20,737 nucleotides of DNA. Source: Isoetes engelmannii (taxonomy: Eukaryota; Streptophyta; Lycopodiopsida; Isoetales; Isoetaceae). The notes below the pieces were generated by a model, which ran no database searches, was not told the DNA's origin, and saw only the letters and a program-made list of their open reading frames with translations. Shown here piece by piece: positions 1 to 10,600 of the stretch (within the stretch, counting starts at the first letter, position 1; each line of letters starts with the position of its first letter). Where the stretch lies: contig JAANSK020278158.1 of NCBI GenBank assembly GCA_011763485.2, forward strand, positions 1 to 20,737. The letters run 5' to 3'. The translations under genes and the position numbers were made by a program.

Positions 1-229
1 ATATATTCTTGCCAGATCTTGGCGTTCATCTCTGTATTTCTGTATTTCTGTTTCCGTGTATTTCGTTTCCGAGTATTCCGGTTAGTTTCGTGACATAGTC
101 TAGATTCACACATATGCACACCACCTCCGAATTGAGACATGCAGATGGATTGGGGAGCCACGCCAAGACATGTTTCGTTAGTGTTGCCAGATGGGAGCCT
201 TTGAGGATGAATGTCACACTTTTCAAAGC

Positions 230-560
230 TGTCTGACATATGATCCAAACCGGGCATGCTATGTTAAGTTGGTACGACCCGACCAGTCGTCAAACGCGAT
301 ATTCGGTACAACATCAACGGGTTACTTGGATCATATCTTCAGGGGGTCATGGATACCAGGGCCGAGCTATGTCCCCGGACAATCACTTAACATATACATA
401 TATCTCATCACGTATTGTACTGTTTGTCAGCAATCTTATTACTACCACGGTTTTTCCCTCGGAAACCCTATGGAGCGAGGGTTTTTTAATCCAGGTAGTA
501 ATAAGTTTGTTGCGCTCCTTTATTGGGTCCCATAGGTCGCTTGGTCTCCTCCTATCCCCT
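230..560 (+). mobile_element. LTR-retrotransposon LTR remnant (tentative)
   Basis: This stretch has the texture of a Copia LTR: a TATA-like AT run (392-405), then a block at 450-500 where GGTTTTTCCCTCGG and GCGAGGGTTTTTTAATCC alternate as in the R/U5 of many plant Copia LTRs. Several frames are open but protein-unlike. No boundaries, partner LTR or primer-binding site were found. Confidence 0.3.
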
Positions 561-1088
561 GTTTCTCTTCAGACATATGAAACGAAGGGCTTATAGAGAT
601 AAGCTTTTCTTGTTACATCCTCTATTCTTCATATATGCACATTCAGTCATAATCTCGAACAGATTGGAGGCTTGGAGCAGATGTTTCCCTGAACTAGATT
701 TCATGAGATAATTTGACATGATTTTGAATTGCTGGGCCGCTCAATCTGCATGTATTCTATAAAGTGGGCGGGTAGACTTTTAGCAAGAGTCAGAGGCAAG
801 GGCAAATCTTATGGGCGAAGATGGTGTAGCCTTGCGTCTGCCCCTACATTTGCTTCTGGCTATGGTGATCCTAGAGTTCGCTATTTTCCTTCTGAATGAA
901 ATTCTTCTGCATCAGAATGATGCTTTAAAACACCTTGCTTTTACTTAGCAGGCTCTTCCTAGCAGTAGAGTGGCCGGGTAGATCTCTTCGCCATAGCCAG
1001 CCGGCAGAAACTCCGTTGCCATAGCCACCGAAAATGGACGTAATTTCAAGGAAACGTGTATTACGTTCGAAAATGCATGGCTGTCGAA
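561..1088. other. Upstream stretch without a supported gene
   Basis: No convincing exon or promoter. A plus-strand string GYGDPRVRYFPSE near 858-896 and a 21-codon minus-strand frame from an ATG at 1020-1022 look protein-like. Neither has splice sites or a partner. The WD40 gene's first exon and promoter should lie here or further left. Confidence 0.5.
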
Positions 1089-1213
1089 ATTCTAGCGAGT
1101 AATTTTCTCGGCAGTGCACTTGCGGCTCCGTCGCCTCAGCTGGCGCTCGACAGCGCACTCGCGGCTCCGCCGCCTCAGCTGGCGGCGCCGCCGAGAAAAT
1201 TACACGCCAGAAT
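1089..1213. mobile_element. GC-rich inverted-repeat (fold-back/MITE-like) element
   Basis: Arms 1089-1112 and 1190-1213 are 24 nt each and match at 22 of 24 positions as inverted repeats (core TAATTTTCTCGGC). The 77 bp between them is very GC-rich against an AT-rich background and consists mostly of a tandem repeat. No clear target-site duplication flanks it. The AT-poor core in AT-rich arms would form a strong hairpin. Confidence 0.7.
1112..1189. repeat. 39-bp tandem repeat, two units, inside the inverted repeat
   Basis: Units start at 1112 (CAGTGCACTTGCGGCTCC...) and 1151 (CAGCGCACTCGCGGCTCC...), period 39. Each contains GCCTCAGCTGGCG. Most differences are C/T, consistent with decay of methylated CpG. 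Confidence 0.8.
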
Positions 1214-1369
1214 CTCTCCGGCCTGCATTACCTAAGAGTTTTCCGAAAAGCAAATCAGGGCCATCGGATTGGAATTTTCATGGAAATCCAACCATGTAGA
1301 TAAGCAAAAACCAATTTAATCTTTTTGGCGGTATTGCTGATTCGAATACATGTGAAGATCTTTAACTAG

Positions 1370-1634
1370 ATATGGAGAAATTCTTACACAAGCAATCGGA
1401 CTTGCCAGTATCTGCATCCGATAGCAAAAGCTCCTTTAGCAGGCAAGTTACTAGCTATTGCATCTGATCCTAATGCGCTTAAAACATGTCATGTAGTTCA
1501 GGAAACCAGAGCAGAATATAAACTTGAATGATGACAGGCGGCACGAAACAGTAGGAGCTGCTCAAATTGAAGGACGATTTTCTCCCGCTTTTAAGCATAT
1601 GATTGTTGACTTGAAGCTACAATCTTTTTCACAA
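1370..1634 (+). CDS. Probable N-terminal exon of the WD40 gene, with an apparent frameshift
   Basis: Two adjacent open segments look like one protein exon in two frames. The first (1370-1526) includes APLAGKLLAIASDPNALKTC and HVVQETRAEYKL. The second (1527-1634) includes HETVGAAQIEGRFSPAFKHM and VDLKLQSF. The switch is at about 1524-1529, where the first frame meets TGA. The exon ends at a good donor, GTAAGT at 1635, but in the second frame this leaves phase 0, whereas the next exon (2229) needs phase 1. A second small indel in the T-run near 1624, a weak GTGTTG donor at 1639, or an unseen exon could reconcile this. An AG at 1368-1369 may be the acceptor. Assignment to the WD40 gene rests on position, strand and protein-like composition. 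Confidence 0.45.
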
Positions 1635-4600
1635 GTAAGTGTTGTTTATTCAATGGTTAATCTTTCATAGGAAACCGCCAAAAACTTTTCTGCATTTAAA
1701 TTACCATTGATGATGTTGTCACCTGTTAGTTCCCAAAAGGTAACTAACCATCGTCTGGCCACATATCGAAAGAATTTAATAACATTAACAAAGGGCTTTG
1801 TTAAGTAACGGCCAGGAAGGATTTGCATTGGCCGATTGGTAAACGTCTTATTGCAGGATGGGCTCTCATACATGAAATATGGAACAGAATGCTGAAGGCA
1901 TAGTTCTAATTCTGCATGTTTAAGTTTATTTTATTGGTATGTAATATTTCCTTTTTGGAATCAGAGAGGAGCATTCCAACAGCCAGATTTACTTCAAGGT
2001 GTAAGTGTCTGTGCAAATTTCAAGCTGCATTTCCAGGCATATAGGAGATGGAAATAGATAGGAGAAAAAATTTATTTATATGCAGTCTTGAACTTGAAGT
2101 ATAATTGTGTTATTATTAAGAAGACTTGACTATTTTTAAATGTCCTAAGAAAATCCAGTCAAGAGTTTTCTCTCGCATTGCTCTACTTGGATGGTGTGTT
2201 TAAGGCTTATTCAAGGTTAATACTTCAGGTCTTACTTCCTGGAGCATCAGATTGGAGGGCATCAAGAATGTGCCACAGGTAATAGTTGACGCATCAATGT
2301 TTTTTGCTCACATGCTGCTTTATTGTATATTGAGGCTTATTGGTGTCTCGTATATGAAGGGAACATATCATATGACAAAAATCTTCCATTGTGTGCCCCT
2401 TCTACGATGTTTCTTCAGCTTTAGCTCGCCTTATAGCGTGTGTTGGTGTCTGTGGTTGATACGCATTTTATATTTCCGTACCAACCAGGGCATATCTAGA
2501 AACTAAACCTAAACCCCTAAACCATAAGGAGAAATCACACTTACTATGTTCATAAATCAGCACACGAGTTTGGTCCTTAAATTAACCATGGTATCTTCAA
2601 CTTATTATAAATGTCCCACAAATTTTGTAAAGTGTACTTTGCATGTCCTTGAGATATAGGATATAACAAACAAGTTTATTACTGGAGAGAGAGAAATATG
2701 GGCTATTTTCATTTGAACCTTTCAGCAAGTAGATTAGACTTCAATTTGGATATCAGGTTAAATACCAGGTCTGGGTTAGACATATCTGTCCTAGGTAGAC
2801 TAATAAGGGTGACGTGGACAAATAAGGGCCTCCAAAAAGGCCCTCGGTACTGTATTTTAATATGTCTTTTCCCCAGTAGATCAACTCTCTCTTTCCTCTG
2901 TAACTTGTTCTTTGACTTACATGCCTCATTGACCATTTTAGAAAAGAAATGCCTCTAAGTTGATTTTTAAGATGGCCAGAAGCTTTTCTCTTCAATGCTT
3001 TAGTTAAACCAGTGACTTTGGAGGTGTCATCAATGTGAGAAATGAATCTAACAGCCAACGTATAACACAAGTAGAGGGACTCCAAACATACTTCTCAACA
3101 AAGATGATTATGAGCAAAGCATCTGTCCCTGACTAAATTATGTCAGCAGAGATTGGTACTGCCTCATTGCAAATGAATGCAGCATTCCAGATTGTGTTTC
3201 TACAAAATGCATAACTAGCAAGGTGGTCTTCTAGCATTTATGCTGTCGTCTTGGACAAAATTAACCTAAGGGGCAGAGCAATGGCTTGGGTATGGCTTGA
3301 GGACAGATACTCTTACAATGAAATTTCCTTACCAAAAGGTTGTTCGCTGGACCAGCAGTGGAAACAAATGATGGTGAGCTAGTTTCACAAATTCTTATAG
3401 CATTAAAGTTCTAGTCATGCAATATGCCACGAAAGATTTGCGGCCTTTTTTCCAGTTAAAGGAATTCACTGATGATATTTTTTTTTTTTTTTTTTTTTTT
3501 CCATTTATCTTGGATGCCTGTTGGTGTTAGCTAATCAGACATTTATTTCTATTATGTTTCCAGATCATATATCTCAGACGTCCAGTTTGATAAGAAGGTG
3601 ATTCAGAAAATTTATTGTTGTTTAGTTTTAGTTTGAGACAATCACGCCTTTCATTTAGACCATTCGGATATCCAGCTGATTATTGATGGAATGCTCAAGA
3701 ATTTATTATGAATGATAAATAGAGATGAAACAAAAAGAATCTAGGAGGTTGGGGATTGGGTTTTAAAACCAAATATCATTCTGGTCGGTCAATTGCTAAG
3801 CTTAAAGCTAGGCTTGTTGCCAAGGGTTATACACGACAGGAGTATTTGCACCTGTTGCACTCATGTCTATTTGTCGACCTGTTAAAACAGCTCCACATGG
3901 TCTTGAAACAGGTTAGCAGTTAACATTACACACTCATGAGGATGCTGATTCCACTCTATACAGGAAGGGGTTGATGTATCCCATAACCAGGCCTTGACAT
4001 TACCTTTGCTGTTGGAATGCTATCTTTCCTAATTGGCATCCATTAACATGCAATATATATCATGTTTGGCACATCCGAGAATAATTAGATTGGGAAACTA
4101 TCAAGCTGCAGTCTTGTCCCAAGCTACGAGTAGTAGAAGGATTCACTTAAAATATAGCTGTAGAGAGAAAAAGAATAGGTTATAACAATGAATAACAATC
4201 AGGTTACGGGGCTGCTGAAAGAAGACTCAGGCCACTAGTGCTAGGAGCTACAGGAATGCAAATGTTGAAGTGATTAACAAAAATGTAACACCAAGTCATC
4301 ATGATATGTCATCTGATGATCATGTATGTCACCACGTCGATATGGCAAGTCAATTTAGGTGTCATTATGTTACAGTTCAGCATTACCAAGTATTATGTCA
4401 TGTTACCTGACGAGTCACCTGTGGTATGGCAATTCAATTTAGGTGTCATCATGTTAGAAGGTTAGCATTGAGATGTCAGCATATCTTTGATGAATTATCA
4501 TGTCTAAATATACTACACCCTGATCCTAGCTCAATTCTAAAAGATGGATAAAACTTTGGAGATGCCATTGTAGATACACCTTCGAAACCAGTTATCAGAC

Positions 4601-7600
4601 AGATCATCTGAAAGTACTTCAATGTGGAGCAAACCTTTTTTGTATATCCACAATTTAACTTATTGTAGCTAATAGTTCTAAACATCATCACTGAAGTGAA
4701 AAGTTCTGTAGCTATCGAAAAGCACTAAATGGCATTTTGTTTGTATTCCAGGGAGTCTATTTGGCTGCTGTAAGCAATTCTGGAACACTCTCGATCTACG
4801 AATATGAGACCTTGTACTGTAATACCCAATCTGATGATCTACAATCATCCATTGCCGGTACGATTTCTTGTATCAAACCCTCCAATAAAACAGGTTGGGA
4901 TTTTCAGAATATCCCCTGACTTGTTTCTTTAGATTTCACCCAAGCCACCAGCAAAAGACTTAATGGATATTTCCAGATATTCCCTGACTTGGTTATTTTG
5001 TGCAGGTAGAGATGCATGCTTATTGCAGATTTTGGTCCATCATGAGAAGCTTGAGTCTGTGCAATGGAACCCCTTTAATCAAGATGAGGTGTGATGAATT
5101 CCTATGGGGTACTGATTATGAATATGGAAACTTATATCTCCAATGCTGACAGGTTGCATGTGTTGGATCTTGGAGCAACAAAGTATACTTTTATGATATT
5201 GGAATTGAGACACAAACACCTTCTCGAGTAAGTTATGTTGCAGAATGCACAGCATGTTCTGCAGACTGAAGAAACGCATTATACTAAGGGAGATTAGCTT
5301 TTCTTTTCTTTCTTTTTCTGGTCACCATCTTGCGTTCCTTTTGCTGTAGGTCATGGTGTCTAATGGCCAGAATCTGTTTTTTACCCTATGGAAGACAAAC
5401 ATTAATTTTTTAAATTCATAATGCTTTTTCCTTTTATTAACAATGGAGTTTAGAACCCATATAGCATGATGGATTTGCAGGTATTGAAGGTGAAAAGGGA
5501 GTCTGGGCATGAATCAGAAAAATGTGGGCTACTCGACCTTAAATTCTCGAAGATGGAAGATTGCAAGTACTGGTTTTTTGTTGTGTGGTTATTTTGTTCT
5601 AAGATTGGAAACTTTTGCCCATACAATAAGCTTGCTGATCTCCTCTTTAAATTTCTTCCTTAGGACATCCAACATTTCTTCCTTCTCCTCAAAGCATGGC
5701 TTGATTAAAACTTAGAAGATGCCTATATCTATGATGCCATAAGGTAGATTGAGCTTGACTGATTAGAGTATGCTCTCTAAGGGAGTAGCATCACAATAAT
5801 TTAATTTTCAATTGATTTAGTAATTTAACGTCATACCACTTTGGCAGCATTCCTTCTGGGGAGTATTCCTACTGGACTTATGACGATTATGATGACTCCT
5901 TTTTTTCACTTTGGCAGCGCACACTGCACTACACATGATTCACGCACTGCACTACACATGAATGAGACTCGCACTCACCCACCTCATTCTCAACACTACA
6001 CTACACACCTCATTCTCTGCCTGCACTGCACTGCACTGCACATGAGATTCACACTCACCCATATCATTCTCAATACACACTGCACTACACATGACTAAAC
6101 TTGCAGTCATCTACCTAATGGCCCTGGAGAGGTACACCCCAATCTTAAAGTCATCCACTTACCACCTTATCGTCATTCTCAAATGGCCCTGGAGAGGTAC
6201 ACCCCAATCTTAAAGTCATCCACTTACCACCTTATCGACATTCTCTAATGGTCCTGGAGAGGTACACCCCAATCTTAAAGTCATCCACTTACCAAGTGAT
6301 TGTCATTCTCAGCAGCACGGCACAGGTACACCCCAATCTTAAAGTCATCCACTTACTACCTAATCGTTATTCTCAGCACACACTCCACTACACATGATTG
6401 CGACTTGCAGTCATCTACTTACCACCTGATCGTAGCCAGTGGGTTTTGAACCCTAGAGAGGTACACCCCAATCTTAAGGTTATCCACTTACCACCTCATG
6501 GTAGCCAGTGGGTTTTGAACCCTGGAGAGGAGCGGTACACCCCAATCTTAAAGTCTAACCACTAGACCACTGGCACAATCTATGATTATAGCTGGAGATT
6601 TTGAAATGGCTCACATCTGGTAACCACTAATTTGCTATCAATTGCAGAGTGGAGATAAGATTGTATTTGAGACCAGGTGTGTATGTCCCAAGGCATTTGA
6701 AAATGTTCCAAGGAGATGTCCTGGCTGGAATGTTTTTGAAAATGTTTCCAAATTTAGTATTTGGATATCTAGCTTTGTCATTCCTTCAGTTTATACACTT
6801 TTAATTTTCTGGGAGGTGTTGAAAGAAAGGAAAAAAGAGGGAAAGATTTATTAGCCTCCTGGAAGACCGATGAGACCAATAAACAATTGTAAAGTAAAAT
6901 AAAATCTTGAAGATTAGATGTTTTTATCTAGTAGCTGGAACAAAGTGCAGGGTGATCTGCTTTGCTCTTTTGCTTTTTGCTCCTTTCTTTTTGAATGACT
7001 GCTTATATGTCGCTTAATGCCCACTTAACTCTTTTAGAAACCCTCAAGAAGACTCATTTAGCCTCTTTGCTCCTGCAAAGGAGGTGGGACATAGTTCCAT
7101 TTACGGTTCTTTTTATCATTGACAAAGAAGTTCCATTTACGGTTCTTTTTATCATTGATAAAGAAAGAAGGTATGTGCTGCTGCATGCAAGCTGCCAAGC
7201 CAGCTTGTTGCTTAGGTGGAGTTCTCCTATATTCAGTCATTTCACGAAGATAAGAGCCACACATTTCTGATGATTAGCTTTGATAAGGATGTGGTCTCTC
7301 AGGAAAGGCAATAAAACCTGCCCCGTATTTCATAGTATGTCGAACAAGTGAAGATAAAATGTTCTTCACCCAGTTGCCAAGTTTGCAAATCCTTCTTGAG
7401 CGGTCGGCATATCTCAATCTCAAGCTGATGAGAGGAAATCCGTCCCATAAATGATTGCATTTTGTGCAAATGAGTATCTAAATACGTGGGGTTGAATAAT
7501 ACCCTCATCAGTGATAATGAGGAAATGATCTTTATAAACTGCCAACCAAGCATTTGGATGTTCAAGTATGCTTTGTAAGGGAACAACTTCAAGAATCTAA

Positions 7601-10600
7601 TTTGCACCTTGAATACTGTGTGCCACTGCTTTCCAACTGGCTGATGGGATGACAAAACCTCTAGCACACTCCAAGTTCCGACAGAAACTGCCCCTAGGCA
7701 TTCAACAGTTACATGCCACTACATGATCATCTCATTTGTTTCTTTATGAGCAATGTTCTCTTGTTTTTTTCAAAGACAAAGTAAAGTCTCAGAAGGGTAT
7801 CAGAGACATATGACACTTACTATTTACAATTGTTTGTGACTATATATGGCACGCCTTTCTCTTTTGTGACTTTAGGTATAAATATATATGCTGTTTAAGG
7901 GCGTTTTTCTCATTTATCCATGTAGGATCCACATTCAAATACGATTACAAATTACAAGATTATGCGTTTGTCCCATCTCAAGGAGGAAGCGGCCATACCT
8001 TGTTGTATGAGCTATGCAATCAGCCAAATCCTATTAGTGTGTGCCTCACTAGCGGAGCAAGAGTGGATCAGCCTCAAAGTCTGTCAATTGGACTTACTTA
8101 TTGCATTAAGGTTACCAAGAAGGAAAACTTCCTCTTGCTGAGAAAATTCCACAATATCATCGAAAAGGGCATATATGGTGGAGCTCCTTTCAACGTATCA
8201 ACACACCCATATAGTCTGATCTCTACAAAGAGGAGCAGCAAACTGTATGTACATATGCAATGTTGGAAAGAAGATGCCTTAATTTTAACTCAAATGAATC
8301 TCTCTAAAAATAGGGGAACCTGAAAGATGATTGAATTGATTTGCTGCTCCACAATGCCTCTACATTCACTATTTAGGCCTATCTAGCTTTGGCATTCCTT
8401 TAAAGTTACCTTCTTTTAAATATCATCAGCTGGTAAGTCTGCGACAATTAACTGTTCTAATTAACTTAGATGAGATGATACATTTGATTAACATTCGAGT
8501 CATAAATAAGCATTTTTTTTTATTGATTGCTTTTCACCTTCATAAATTAGAGTCTTTGCATCAAGAAGCTAACGAGATTAAATGCTATACCAAAAAGGGT
8601 TTTTTCATGTGGTCAAAATGGTGTCATCTATACATGGGACAAGAGGACTGGACATATACCATGCTCTCTTCTTTGTGCATCACCATCTGTAGGGGCACTC
8701 AATTCCTTGCAATTAGCAAGTGATGAGCAGGTAAATTGCTGATATGTAGAAAACTAAAACTCTAAAACTTTTTTGTGATTTGTGACGTACAACATTGAGG
8801 TGCTTGCGCACATGTAGTATGTAAAGGCATGAACATCAAAAATGCATTGGTCAAGACTTGAGAAAAGAACCGCCAAAGATTATATTATAGCGTTGGGATA
8901 TCACATTTGGTGGGTTATGCCTATTTGTCCAAACATGAAAGATGTCACATTTCGAGGCTCAAAGAAAGATTAGATAATTTATTAACATCAAACTTATTAA
9001 CCCTTTCTTAGACCCATAGGGTATATGACACCAAGTAAGAAGATGCCATTTTAATATGATCCTTGCAGAAGGAAACTTATAATGCCAGAAGACTTATTCA
9101 AAAAACTATGTCAAAGGTGTTGAACTTGGTCGGGGCGACATTTGGTCTTTCTTGGTTTTCTTCTAAACTGGGCTAGGTGCCTTATGAGAGTGCTTAGTTA
9201 ACCCTTTTCATGCTTCATAAATTTACCAGGGATAATAATCCATCCAAATTCGCCTCTCTTCAAAAAGCTGGTACAGAAGAAAGTTATAGCCAGCCAGATG
9301 TGTCTTTCTCTTATTCATTCAAACGGCCACAATAGGTCCATAAATAATTTCTGATCAAATGCAATGTACAATAATTAAACAAGGGAAGTAGTAAATTAGG
9401 AGATTGCCGCAAAATGTACAATATGTAATGTACACAGTGGCCTCTTATAATGAGCCAACTGGAGGTGATGTGCCATGGGTCACAGCCACTCATCTCTGTT
9501 ATGTGTATAGTTTCAAATACATGATGCTATATTTAGCATCAAATGTTTAATATTCAGGTATTTTGTCTTCTGTGTTTCAGATTCTCTATGCTGCTACTGA
9601 AGGTGGGCAAATTCTGAGCTGGGACTTGCGCGGTGGTAGGCAGTCTGCTTTTTGTAGCCCAACGGAGGCAGGTTATGTTAAGTAGTTGATTGTCTTTTCT
9701 GTTACGGGAAGGATCATGGTTGGAAGTTTTTGTGATGAATTGACATTGTATGCGTAGTTGGTAGTTCCAGATGCATGAGATTTAGAAAATAAGGAGATTT
9801 TATTAATGCCTATTGGAGACATTCACAGCTTCTAAAACCAAATGGGTGTTTTATTGCCTGGGGACATCCTCCTAGCCTGAATTTATATGCATAACACGAA
9901 ACACAGGTATAATATGGGAGTCTGTCCCCTTTCTGACATTGGTGATCTGGCTGTATATGTTTATGAACTACTTGAAAAGGCATTCTCAGAGTTCGGACTT
10001 TGCTGATTTCCCTGATTTTGCAACAACAATAACAGCAAAAAGAAAGTCAGATTGATGCCAAAAAGACAAGAAAGACGCAAGGGCAGCTCCTAAGCAATTT
10101 ATCAACGGAAGAACAAGCATTTTTTTGATGGAAGATGGTTTTCACATCTTCAAATAATCCCATTGTCTGCTTCAGGAACTAAGCAAGAAAAGAAAAAATG
10201 TGCTTAAGGTCTCAGACTTGGATGGAGAGCACCAAGTCAATTCTTAAGGTATATGAGAGGTGAAATACCCTGGTTTTCTAAGGAAACATTGATGGATAGG
10301 TTCAGCAACTTACACTTGTGGAGCCGGGTTGTATGTGCATGTGCTCTAAATTATGCTGAATAACCATGGCTGGGAATGGCTGGCAGGTTTTGGCACCTAA
10401 TTTAACTAGCATTATGTCATGACATAATAAAGGTTTGCTTCTGATATTACTTCATCAATTGGTTTACAAACTTGTGGACGAGGCTTGACCAAAATATCAG
10501 AAGCTTTGGTTTGACATCGTAGAAAATGACTGCTGTCCCTCATCTCGTCAGGATTGAAGATCTGGTAGGTTCTTAGGATATAAATAAGGTAACTCTGTAA

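Larger units (their letters stand above)
5930..6576 (-). mobile_element. tRNA-derived SINE with internally amplified body
   Basis: Read on the - strand, the element begins at 6576 with GTGCCAGTGGTCTAGTGGTT. This contains a pol III A box (6559-6569, TGGTCTAGTGG). A B box (6511-6521, GGTTCAAAACC) follows about 40 nt downstream, the spacing and motifs of a tRNA-derived plant SINE head. A second B box (6442-6452) shows that the head region has been duplicated. The body then degenerates into tandem copies of a 64-65-bp unit (6120-6345) and a CACTGCACTACACATGA-type minisatellite (5930-6100). It lies in the intron just upstream of the 27-nt microexon, antisense to the gene. Confidence 0.7.

Noticed and set aside
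191-596. Two overlapping plus-strand frames of 114 and 118 codons
   Set aside because: Composition is not protein-like, neither has a family motif, and the DNA looks like an LTR.
820-896. Possible first exon of the WD40 gene (GYGDPRVRYFPSE)
   Set aside because: No donor follows the open stretch before its stop and no start codon context supports it.
925-1158. Minus-strand 77-codon frame and a 21-codon frame starting MATEFLPAGYGEE
   Set aside because: It crosses the GC-rich inverted repeat, has no splice sites or family motif, and the short frame ends after 21 codons.
2698-3085. Overlapping frames on both strands (75-110 codons)
   Set aside because: They shadow each other, have no motif, and lie inside an intron.
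5848-5925. Possible WD40 exon reading IPSGEYSYWTYDDYDDS
   Set aside because: Phase fits after 5566, but no GT donor is available and the frame runs into the SINE-derived repeat; the 27-nt exon at 6650 fits better.
6500-6576. Functional tRNA gene on the minus strand
   Set aside because: A and B boxes are present, but the sequence cannot fold into a full cloverleaf with an acceptor stem; it is a SINE head.
6120-6576. CRISPR-like array
   Set aside because: Repeats are contiguous 64-65-bp units without unique spacers, in a plant intron.
7925-8323. Similarity of the unidentified frame to ribosomal protein eL28
   Set aside because: A loose by-eye alignment (K-K-x-N-x-F-L spacing, N...H-x-Y-S) has too few identities to support the call.
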